Part shown: positions 1 to 6,039 of the stretch, in pieces
Layout: every line of letters starts with the position of its first letter
Position numbering within the stretch: position 1 is the stretch's first letter
Assembly (NCBI GenBank): GCA_016777395.1
Contig: JADHRO010000075.1
Coordinates: 1-8,942, forward strand
Length of the DNA: 8,942 nt
DNA from: Chitinophagales bacterium
Lineage (GTDB): Bacteria > Bacteroidota > Bacteroidia > Chitinophagales > UBA8649
Direction of reading: 5' to 3'
Translations under genes and position numbers: made by a program
The notes under the pieces: generated by a model
Seen by the model: the letters and a program-made list of their open reading frames with translations, nothing else
The model's database searches: none
Told to the model about the DNA's origin: nothing

Positions 1-19
1 TTTTTCAATTTAAAATCCA

Positions 20-616
20 CTATAAGCCCAGTTTTCTATAAAATTCTTGTTGGTGATATTCTTGTATGTCTCCAGATGAAATCTGATTTAAATCCAAATC
101 TTCAATACGCATTCTAATGAGCCGTAGTACTGGATAACCAACAGCAGCTAGCATTTTCCTTACTTGTCTATTCTTACCCTCAATAAGCTTAATTTCTACC
201 CAAGAAATCGGAATATCCTTCCTGACACGAATAGGTGGGATTCGATTCCATAAATATTTAGTCCGTTCAATAATTTTTGCGTTTGCGGGTAATGTCTCAT
301 AGACTTTTTTGTCTACTGTTATATGGACACCTTCCTTAAGCTTTTTAGCCGCTTCTTTAGAAAACATACCTTCCACCTGTGCAAGATATGTTTTGGTTTT
401 TTTTTGTTTTGGACTTAAAAGCAGCGCATTTAACCTTTTGTCATTAGTTAAAATCAGTAAGCCTTCACTATCCTTATCTAATCTCCCGATAGGATAAACA
501 TCTTTAATGTCTAGATAAAAGTAATCCGCAATAGATTCTTGATTAGCCTCACGGGTAAACTGGCTTAGCACATTAAATGGTTTGTTAAAAACGTAATACT
601 TAAACTTAGACTTCAT
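20..616 (-). CDS. rluE: 23S rRNA pseudouridine synthase, RluE-type (RsuA/RluB/RluE family)
   Basis: The 198-residue product is a stand-alone catalytic domain of the RsuA/RluB/RluE pseudouridine synthases, with no S4 RNA-binding domain in front. Seen directly: the active-site motif GRLDKDSEGLL at residues 44-54, with the expected catalytic aspartate at D47; KTYLAQVEG near 75-83; and the KNRQVRKM motif near 148-155 followed by YPVLRLIR. The stretch PPIRVRKDIPISW (about 127-139) strongly resembles E. coli RluE, which makes pseudouridine 2457 in the peptidyl-transferase region of 23S rRNA. That site assignment is inferred from similarity. The ATG at 616 is chosen because the family's conserved strand (YYVFNKP) follows at once and a promoter-like element lies about 20 bases upstream. 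A run of nine A residues (minus strand, around 397-405) does not disturb the frame. The gene follows the prenyl-synthase fusion gene by 52 bases but probably has its own promoter. Confidence 0.93.
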   Translation of the reverse strand: MKSKFKYYVFNKPFNVLSQFTREANQESIADYFYLDIKDVYPIGRLDKDSEGLLILTNDKRLNALLLSPKQKKTKTYLAQVEGMFSKEAAKKLKEGVHITVDKKVYETLPANAKIIERTKYLWNRIPPIRVRKDIPISWVEIKLIEGKNRQVRKMLAAVGYPVLRLIRMRIEDLDLNQISSGDIQEYHQQEFYRKLGL

Positions 617-635
617 AATGAATCCTTATTAAAGT

Positions 636-644
636 GCAAAAATA
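636..644 (-). promoter_or_regulatory. Promoter -7 element of the rluE-like gene
   Basis: On the minus strand this reads TATTTTTGC, a full match to the Bacteroidota -7 consensus TAnnTTTG followed by the frequent C. Transcription would start around 628-631 and give a leader of only about 12-15 bases before the ATG at 616. No clear TTG -33 element is visible 17-23 bases upstream, so only half of the promoter is supported. It would let the rRNA-modification gene be expressed independently of the long gene upstream. Confidence 0.5.
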
Positions 645-668
645 AGCGAAATTAACGAATCACTGCAT

Positions 669-2928
669 TTAATAATGTCTATCTAACACATACCAACTAA
701 ATGCTCGAAGGTTCAATTTAACCATAGAGTCTCTAACCAATGGATCTAGTATTTTCCATGCATCATTGAGTATATCTTTTGCTTCTTGCACGCATTCATC
801 TATAGCACTCACTTTATCTAATAAATCAACGGCTTCTTTTATCAAAACGACATCATCGGTTTTTGACGCAACTATCTCCCACAATCTAGCCCTATCCAAC
901 TTATCCAATCGAGTCATCGCTTTTGCAATGGGATAGGTTATTTTACCTGAAGTTATATCTTCTCCTTTAGTTTTTAAGCCAGCTTTAAATCCTCTTAAAT
1001 TAAGTGTATCATCAATAATTTGAAAAGATATTCCTAGTGCTTCATAATAGTCGCCTAAACCTTTAACCTGAATTTCTGAACCCCCTCCAAGTATCACCCC
1101 AATCTGAGCGAGGTAAGATGCAGGAGCTGCTGACTTTAGTTTATGGATTGCTAAAATTCGTTCCTCTAACAACCTTCCAACGCCCTCTTCAACCACCTCA
1201 TCCATCATATAATCTAAACCGTGAATATCCAAAGCTTGCCCAGAATGTGCTGCACGTAAAGCTTCAAAATACAAATTATAAATTCTCAGTTTTTTAGAAT
1301 CTGCTAATTCATCTGCCTGATAGATAACAATCTGACCTAAAAAATAACAAGCAGAACCAGCATTTATAGCAAGCGCTTCAGAATACAACTTATGGCAACT
1401 TGGGCCTCCTCTTCGCACATCCGATTGATCTTCTACATCATCCACGATTAGTGAACCTACGTGCATCATTTCTGGTAAGGCCAACCAATCTTTTGCCTTT
1501 TGGGAGTTTCCTCCTACAATATCACAACAAGCTAAAGCAGCATAACTCCTCCAGGACTTGCCACCCCGATCAATTATACTGCGAATTGGCTCAACAAGGG
1601 CCTTTGAAAACTGGACATTATCAATACCCTTTGTATAATTCGTTTGATTTTTTTTAGAAACCAATTCAGCTAGTTTTTCAGCCCTTGGATTCTTAGGTAA
1701 AATTTTCTTAACCGATCGGATAGTTTCTCGACTAACCACCTTAAAGAATTCTTCTAAGTTGGTTGCAGAATCAAATCCACTTCTTTCGACAAAACCAGGT
1801 CCCTCGATTTCTTCCTTTCCTAATCGTCCCTTTACCTCTACTCTACCTTCCCAAAATGCCGGTTTTGAAATGACCGTAGCAAATTCTTGATGAGGGAAAC
1901 ATGCCTTTGCCTCTATATGAAGACCTATGCTAGGAGCTTCTAAAACCCATTCCATCGGGTAATCTTTGAACGTTCTTGTACTTGTCCAATCACTACCTTT
2001 AGGTCTTAAACTAAATTCATCAACTTGAATTCTATTTCCCTGAGGATCAATTAATATTAAATATGATCCAACCCCTTTCTCGGTGTCATTATCAATCAAA
2101 TCATAAGCGGTAAATTCATATCCGTTACTTAACTGCGATGAAATCCAATTCCAAGCAACATCTTGACTTACGGTGTCCCCATCATTGACCTCCTTGCGAT
2201 GCCTTCCAAACTCATGATCATACCAAGCTGTAGAATTTTCAAATGGTATCCGTTCACCCTCTATTTCGATAAATCCATTGGCTTTGTTTCTGGGAATAAA
2301 ATAATAAAACATATCCTCAGCCGACACACCAAATACAACTCCATTATCGCCATGACGCGTGACGGGTTTTTGAGGCTCTAAAACCATCGTACATCCAACT
2401 TTATGCTCGATATCTTCAAGAATTAACTCATAGTTACCATTATCTAACTTACGAAATGAATTTCGATCAAATTTTAGATCTAATTTATCTCTAGATACTT
2501 GCACATCCTTTTTAAATAATCTATCCGGATAGGGAACATTACCCTTTTCCAACATTTCGATAGCTGATTTACGAATACGCTCATCTTTTACAATTTCGCC
2601 CTTTCTTAATCTTTCCAATCCAATTTCCGGTGTTCGTTGATCAATCAATGAATTGTTATAATATTTTTGATTTTCAACGTCAATGATTGCCCATGTTATA
2701 GAATGTGCGTATTCGAGCTTTTGAGTTTCTTCATTAAACTTTAGGAGTCTTCTAAAAAAAAGAGGCAAAAACTGAATATTTCTTACCTGTATTTGATGTA
2801 ATGTGTGAATTGATATACCACCATTCTGTAGTAGAACTATCATGAGGCAAGTCATGAATATCTAGGTCAATGACATCTCCTTTTGGCCAATCCGATGGAC
2901 GTTTAAAATCATTGCGTAAGAGCCTCAT
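669..2928 (-). CDS. CrtC/AttH-like domain fused to polyprenyl (GGPP-type) diphosphate synthase; frameshifted at a T8 run
   Basis: Allowing one frame change at 2754-2761, this encodes 752 residues. Residues about 20-390 look like the CrtC/AttH lipocalin-like family (hydroxyneurosporene synthase, carotenoid 1,2-hydratase): TTEWWYINSH at 33-42, AWYDHEFG at 234-241, a WNWISSQL strand near 259, and FWEGRVEVKG near 358. After a Lys-rich linker, residues about 440-750 form a trans-prenyltransferase: GGKSWRS (455-461), first Asp-rich motif DDVED (496-500) followed by QSDVRRG, QALDIHG, second motif IIDDTLNL (639-643 is DDTLN), and GKITYP near 662. Small residues (G, S) at five and four positions before the first motif suggest a C20 or longer product; this is inference. 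The ATG at 2928 is preferred because the in-frame TTG at 2949 falls inside a promoter-like element. There is no signal peptide, so the protein should be cytosolic or membrane-associated. Alternative: a broken gene. The family calls are firm; the function of the fusion is unknown. Confidence 0.8.
2752..2761 (-). other. Frame-breaking T8 run ending in a stop (possible shifty stop)
   Basis: On the minus strand the frame from ATG 2928 reads GCC TCT TTT TTT TAG, ending after YSVFASFF. The other frame starts with AGA directly after the eighth T and continues RRLLKFNEE for 694 codons to 669. Losing one T, or a +1 slip of the P-site tRNA from UUU to the overlapping UUU at the UAG, joins the two as ASFFRRLLK, where CrtC/AttH relatives have an aromatic-rich strand ending in FR. 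A sequencing or assembly indel, transcriptional slippage on the U8 run and a real null mutation are all possible. An A9 run in the neighbouring rluE-like gene is in frame, so homopolymers here are not generally miscalled. Confidence 0.75.
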
Positions 2929-2944
2929 AAAAGGGTTATTTTGG
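2912..2944 (+). promoter_or_regulatory. Possible promoter of the NhaC/haem-binding operon
   Basis: TTG at 2912-2914 is followed after 22 bases by TATTTTGG (2937-2944). This resembles the Bacteroidota TAnnTTTG element with one spacer base missing, the same form seen before dapD. It would start transcription near 2951, about 48 bases before the TTG codon at 2999. It abuts the opposite-strand promoter at 2946-2973. A second candidate, TATATTTT at about 2987-2994, would instead fit a downstream start codon. The call is weak. Confidence 0.25.
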
Positions 2945-2945
2945 C

Positions 2946-2973
2946 GCAAGATAGTTTAATCATAACTCACAAA
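2946..2973 (-). promoter_or_regulatory. Promoter of the CrtC-like/prenyl-synthase fusion gene
   Basis: The minus strand carries TTTG (2973-2970), 16 bases, then TATCTTGC (2953-2946), one base short of the Bacteroidota -7 consensus TAnnTTTGC. The start would fall near 2940 and leave roughly 10 bases before the ATG at 2928. The match is good but not perfect, and the spacing is at the short end. Confidence 0.4.
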
Positions 2974-2998
2974 GAAATGTATTCACTATATTTTTCAA

Positions 2999-4858
2999 TT
3001 GATAAAATATACGCTATATTTACTCGGAACAACAATACTTCTATTGAGAGTTTTTTTATTATTTTTTGCAGTTTTTTTTAGTTGTTTAAGCCTTGATGCA
3101 CAGGCTGTTAATTTATCCAGTGATAATGATTCAACAGAAAGTTATTTTGAAGATCAGCAATTACTGAGTCTTAAACTTAAAAATGAAGCAGGTCCATCCT
3201 TGCAATACGATAAGGCGAATCAAGAACTTATTTATCAGAATAATGGCGTAAATAAACGCTTTTCAGCCTGGTTTTCTGTGGTTCCACCCCTTATTGCTAT
3301 TCTAATGGCCTTATTGTTTAAGGAGGTCCATGTGGCACTTATTTTGGGAATATTTTTTGGTGTTTTCAGCCTCAATGGATTTCAGTTAACCCAACTTTTT
3401 TCAAGTTTTTTACAAATTGCTGACACTTATATTATCCAAGCTATTGCTTGGTCAGATGGCGGAGAATTACAAACTGGACATTTATCAATCATTTTATTCT
3501 CCTTACTAATTGGAGGAATGGTACATATTATTTCATCCAATGGAGGAATGAATGGTGTAGTTTTAAAGGTCTCTAAACTTGCCACATCTGCTAGAAGAAC
3601 TCAACTGGCAACCATGCTTATGGGTTGCTTGATATTTTTTGACGATTATGCAAACTCTTTAGTCGTGGGTAATACGATGCGCCCACTATCGGATAAATTT
3701 AAAATCTCAAGGGAGAAATTAGCCTATATTGTTGATAGCACAGCTGCACCAATTGCGTCAGTGGCATTCGTAACCACTTGGATTGGCTATCAGCTTTCAG
3801 AAATTGAGAAAGGACTTGCCCTTCAAAATTTTGTTGTCATTGAAGAAGGCGCCTATTCCATTTTTCTAGGATCTTTAAAATATGCCTATTACCCTGTTTT
3901 CACTTTGTTCTTTATGTTACTTCTCATACTCTTTAAAAGAGATTTCGGCCCTATGCGTAAAGCAGAAATAAAGGCGCGAAAAGCGAAGGAAACCATCACG
4001 ATAGATGCGCAAAAGCAAAAGACAAGTCATTGGATCAATGCAGCTTTGCCGGTTTTTATTTTAATTGTAATGGTAATGGTAGGGCTGATTTTAACCGGTT
4101 ATTCAACAGAGGTATGGAATAGCTCGGAGAGTTTAATGTTTAAGTTAAGGTCGACACTATCAAATGCAGATTCATATATCGCCTTGATTTGGGCATCCTT
4201 TTTAGCTTGTACAGTAGCCGTAATTGTATCCAAACTTAGTAACTCCTTAGGTGTTAAAAAAAGTATAGAGAGCCTTATTGAAGGGGTTAAGTCTATGATT
4301 CCTGCTATAGCGATATTAGTTTTAGCTTGGGCATTAGCAGGTGTGATTGAGAACCTTCACACGGCTTCCTTTCTCGCTTCCTTGGTACCTGAAAATTTCA
4401 ATCCTTATTGGCTCCCTGGAGTATTCTTTGTGCTTTCAGCTTTAATCTCCTTTGCTACTGGCTCTAGTTGGAATACTATGGCTGTTATGTATCCAATTTG
4501 CATACCAATTGTAATAGGTGTAAGTGTGAGTAATGGATCGGATGTAGATTTAAATTATTTAATGCCCGTGCTGCTCAATACCATTTCGGTCATATTAGCT
4601 GCATCAGTTTTTGGTGACCATTGCTCACCAATTTCTGATACCACTATTTTAAGTTCATTAGCGACAGATTGCAATCACATCGACCATGTGAAAACACAGA
4701 TGCCTTATGCCTTTATTGTGGGCTTGATTAGCTTATTTTGTGGCGGCGTGCTTTTCGCTATAGGTATACCGTGGTATTTTTTATATATAATAGGATTTGC
4801 TTGTATTATTGGTCTTGTATTCCTACTGGGAACAAAAGAAAAAAATTATGAAAATTAA
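2999..4858 (+). CDS. nhaC: Na+/H+ antiporter, NhaC family, with N-terminal signal-like extension
   Basis: This 619-residue polytopic inner-membrane protein should exchange Na+ for H+ and so serve pH and sodium homeostasis. Family signatures seen: LIFFDDYANSLVVG at 211-224 followed by MRPLSDKFKISREKLAYIVDS, FATGSSWNTMAVMYP at 485-499, and VFGDHCSPISDTTILSS near 537-553. About a dozen hydrophobic segments begin at residue 90. Ahead of them lies a signal-peptide-like stretch ending SLDAQA (31-36) and about 50 polar residues (37-88), probably periplasmic, which short NhaC proteins lack. The start is uncertain. No ATG exists in frame before residue 103; TTG at 2999 gives the longest form, but TTG at 3044 gives a neater signal peptide beginning MRVFLLFFAVFF. 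An in-frame stop lies at 2963. T7, T6 and T8 runs at 3050-3080 make this end prone to sequence error. The 3' end overlaps the next gene by 11 bases. Family call firm, ion specificity inferred. Confidence 0.9.
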   Translation: MIKYTLYLLGTTILLLRVFLLFFAVFFSCLSLDAQAVNLSSDNDSTESYFEDQQLLSLKLKNEAGPSLQYDKANQELIYQNNGVNKRFSAWFSVVPPLIAILMALLFKEVHVALILGIFFGVFSLNGFQLTQLFSSFLQIADTYIIQAIAWSDGGELQTGHLSIILFSLLIGGMVHIISSNGGMNGVVLKVSKLATSARRTQLATMLMGCLIFFDDYANSLVVGNTMRPLSDKFKISREKLAYIVDSTAAPIASVAFVTTWIGYQLSEIEKGLALQNFVVIEEGAYSIFLGSLKYAYYPVFTLFFMLLLILFKRDFGPMRKAEIKARKAKETITIDAQKQKTSHWINAALPVFILIVMVMVGLILTGYSTEVWNSSESLMFKLRSTLSNADSYIALIWASFLACTVAVIVSKLSNSLGVKKSIESLIEGVKSMIPAIAILVLAWALAGVIENLHTASFLASLVPENFNPYWLPGVFFVLSALISFATGSSWNTMAVMYPICIPIVIGVSVSNGSDVDLNYLMPVLLNTISVILAASVFGDHCSPISDTTILSSLATDCNHIDHVKTQMPYAFIVGLISLFCGGVLFAIGIPWYFLYIIGFACIIGLVFLLGTKEKNYEN

Positions 4859-5294
4859 AATAGGTTTAAGTGTTTTGCTTGTCTTCATTCTAATCCAATT
4901 TATACCGATTAAGAAGAATCAGACCGATGAACCAAATACTTTTCCTGTATTTGAAATGAAAGAAGCCATGAATAACCAGGTATTGGAGATCAACTCAATA
5001 TTGCAGTCAAGTTGTTATGATTGCCATTCAAATGGAACCAATTATCCCTGGTATAACAAGATAGCTCCTGTTTCATGGTACTTAGCCAATCATATTGGAG
5101 GAGGTAAAAAGAAACTTAATTTTTCAGAATGGGATTCGTTTACTACGGAAGAAAAAGAGTATGCTGGTTTTGAAATAATAGAAGTTATAGAAGAAAATCG
5201 AATGCCGCTATCGACTTATACTTTGGTGCATCAAGAGGCAAAACTAAGTGCGGAGGAGAAAGATGTAATCCTTCAATATTTTAAAACGTTTTAA
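4848..5294 (+). CDS. Membrane-anchored haem-binding domain protein (c-type CxxCH)
   Basis: The 148-residue protein matches the haem-binding domain family common in Bacteroidota (Haem_bd type). An N-terminal hydrophobic anchor (about 5-21) is followed by a periplasmic domain with one c-type haem site, CYDCH at 56-60, then SNGTNYPWYNKIAPVSW (61-77), HI at 82-83, LNFSEW at 90-95 and MPLSTYTLVH at 119-128. M119 is a candidate distal haem ligand by position; that is inference. Haem would be attached outside the membrane by the cytochrome c maturation system. The ATG at 4848 sits in an A-rich context and overlaps the antiporter gene by 11 bases, so the two are probably translationally coupled. A longer in-frame TTG start at 4797 is rejected because it would add a segment lying wholly within the antiporter gene. 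Redox partners are not evident from the neighbourhood. In this family the role is mostly assigned as electron transfer or haem binding without detail. Confidence 0.88.
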   Translation: MKIKIGLSVLLVFILIQFIPIKKNQTDEPNTFPVFEMKEAMNNQVLEINSILQSSCYDCHSNGTNYPWYNKIAPVSWYLANHIGGGKKKLNFSEWDSFTTEEKEYAGFEIIEVIEENRMPLSTYTLVHQEAKLSAEEKDVILQYFKTF

Positions 5295-5323
5295 AACAAA
5301 AATCCCGACACAAAGCCGGGATT
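5293..5323 (-). terminator. Rho-independent terminator of tRNA-Lys
   Basis: A 7-bp perfect stem (AATCCCG at 5301-5307 with CGGGATT at 5317-5323, 9-base loop) starts five bases after the tRNA's 3' end on the minus strand. There it is followed by a T-rich tract (TTTTTGTTTT). On the plus strand the stem is followed by AAAGTG, so termination of the haem-protein transcript in that direction would be weaker, although the upstream gene ends only six bases before the stem. Confidence 0.7.
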
Positions 5324-5327
5324 AAAG

Positions 5328-5400
5328 TGATTCAGCTGGGGCTCGAACCCAGGACCCCAACATTAAAAGTGTTGTGCTCTACCAGCTGAGCTACTGAATC
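5328..5400 (-). tRNA. tRNA-Lys (anticodon UUU)
   Basis: The minus strand folds into a complete 73-base cloverleaf. The acceptor stem GATTCAG pairs with CTGAATC. The D-arm is GCTC...GAGC with the AGCTGGTA loop. The anticodon stem CAACA/TGTTG encloses the loop CTTTTAA, giving anticodon TTT (Lys, reading AAA/AAG). The variable region is GGGTC, and the T-arm is CTGGG/CCCAG with TTCGAGC. The discriminator base is A (5328). The CCA end is not encoded and must be added by the CCA-adding enzyme. A strong promoter and a terminator flank it, so it is a single-gene unit. Confidence 0.96.
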
Positions 5401-5419
5401 TTGATTTTTTTTAAGGACT

Positions 5420-5451
5420 GCAAAGATAAATGCTATCTTATTGAAATACAA
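5420..5451 (-). promoter_or_regulatory. Promoter of tRNA-Lys
   Basis: On the minus strand TTG (5451-5449) is followed by 20 bases and a perfect TATCTTTGC (5428-5420). This is the best match in the window to the Bacteroidota promoter TTG-N17-23-TAnnTTTG. Transcription would start near 5413-5415 and give a leader of about 13-15 bases ahead of the mature tRNA 5' end at 5400. Confidence 0.7.
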
Positions 5452-5455
5452 CAAA

Positions 5456-5994
5456 TTTGATATTAATTTTCTGTTTTTTTTCTAGCCAAATAAAATGCAC
5501 AAATAAAACTTGAGATTCCTTAAGCTTTTTCGCAAATCAACACTTTCAAACATACAGGATATTGTATCACGAAGCTCTTTGTTTTTCGAGCTTTATTACC
5601 AACCATATTAAACCGCCAAGGATATTAAGTTAAACTTTGTATATGCTGACTGAGCGATCTCTTCAGACCCCAACAAGTCCCTTTATCATGATAAACATAA
5701 AAGTGTTCTTTTACTAATAAAGCATTCTCTGCTAATTCCTTATAGCTTAAAATACTATACAAACTTGTGCTGAAGACTTAGCCCCAAAAAAAGCACTCGT
5801 AAAACTTAGCGATACTCAAAAACTACCATATAAACACTTTAGTAATATAAACGCATATACTAAAACAATGCCAAGAGGCATATGCATTTTATAGCTATTG
5901 AAACCCCTGTAATATGTTTTTGGTAATGATGTTTCTGCAATCATTCCGAAAATAAGTTATTAAATCTAAATTTTAAACAAATAAATCAATTTAC
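5456..5994. other. Gene-poor spacer with possible decayed minus-strand open frame
   Basis: No convincing gene is seen in these roughly 540 bases between the divergent tRNA-Lys and dapD units. On the minus strand one frame stays open for 51 codons (5777-5625; includes SYKELAENALLVKEHFYVYH and GTCWGLKRSLSQHI). After a stop at 5625 it continues as YPWRFNMVGNKARK and on to a stop at about 5520, with no ATG before the first segment. It has protein-like composition but matches no family I recognise, so it may be a pseudogene relic or chance. A 23-codon hydrophobic frame lies on the same strand at 5887-5816. A short hairpin ATGCC-AAGA-GGCAT lies at 5868-5881 and a 6-bp stem AAGCTC/GAGCTT near 5573-5594; neither has a T-tract that would make it a clear terminator. 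No lysine riboswitch is apparent. Confidence 0.4.
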
Positions 5995-6028
5995 TTGTCA
6001 ACTAATGAGCGTAAAATTGTTATTTTGC
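5995..6028 (+). promoter_or_regulatory. Promoter of the dapD-peptidase-flavodoxin operon
   Basis: TTG at 5995-5997 is followed after 23 bases by TATTTTGC (6021-6028), one spacer base short of TAnnTTTGC. Transcription would begin near 6033-6035. That leaves only about 5 bases before the ATG at 6040, or about 17 before the in-frame ATG at 6052, so it bears on which start codon is used. Confidence 0.45.
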
Positions 6029-6039
6029 GGTCTCAATAA

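Noticed and set aside
309..497. Plus-strand frame inside the rluE-like gene
   Set aside because: Antisense shadow of a well-conserved gene with no family likeness.
1400..1657. Plus-strand frame inside the prenyl synthase domain
   Set aside because: Antisense to conserved catalytic motifs; no recognisable protein features.
2163..2381. Plus-strand frame inside the CrtC-like domain
   Set aside because: Antisense shadow with no start context or family likeness.
2762..2855. Start of the long prenyl-synthase frame at ATG 2855
   Set aside because: This stretch is the wrong frame. The other frame over the same bases encodes the conserved TTEWWYINSH motif of the CrtC/AttH family, so the true N terminus is read from 2928 and joined at the T8 run.
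2929..2949. TTG start at 2949 for the fusion gene
   Set aside because: The TTG is part of the likely -7 promoter element TATCTTGC, and an ATG lies seven codons downstream at 2928.
4797..4847. Longer N terminus of the haem-binding protein from 4797
   Set aside because: It would begin at a TTG inside the antiporter gene. The ATG at 4848 gives a typical membrane anchor.
5324..5345. Integration (att) site at the tRNA-Lys 3' end
   Set aside because: No duplicated tRNA 3' fragment or integrase gene is seen in the window; the 3' side is directly followed by the terminator and the haem-protein gene.
5571..5595. Hairpin AAGCTC/GAGCTT as a terminator
   Set aside because: Only 6 bp with a 10-base loop, no following T-tract on either strand, and no gene ending nearby.
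5900..6039. Lysine riboswitch ahead of dapD
   Set aside because: The predicted transcript leader is under 20 bases and no multi-helix L-box-like structure is apparent.
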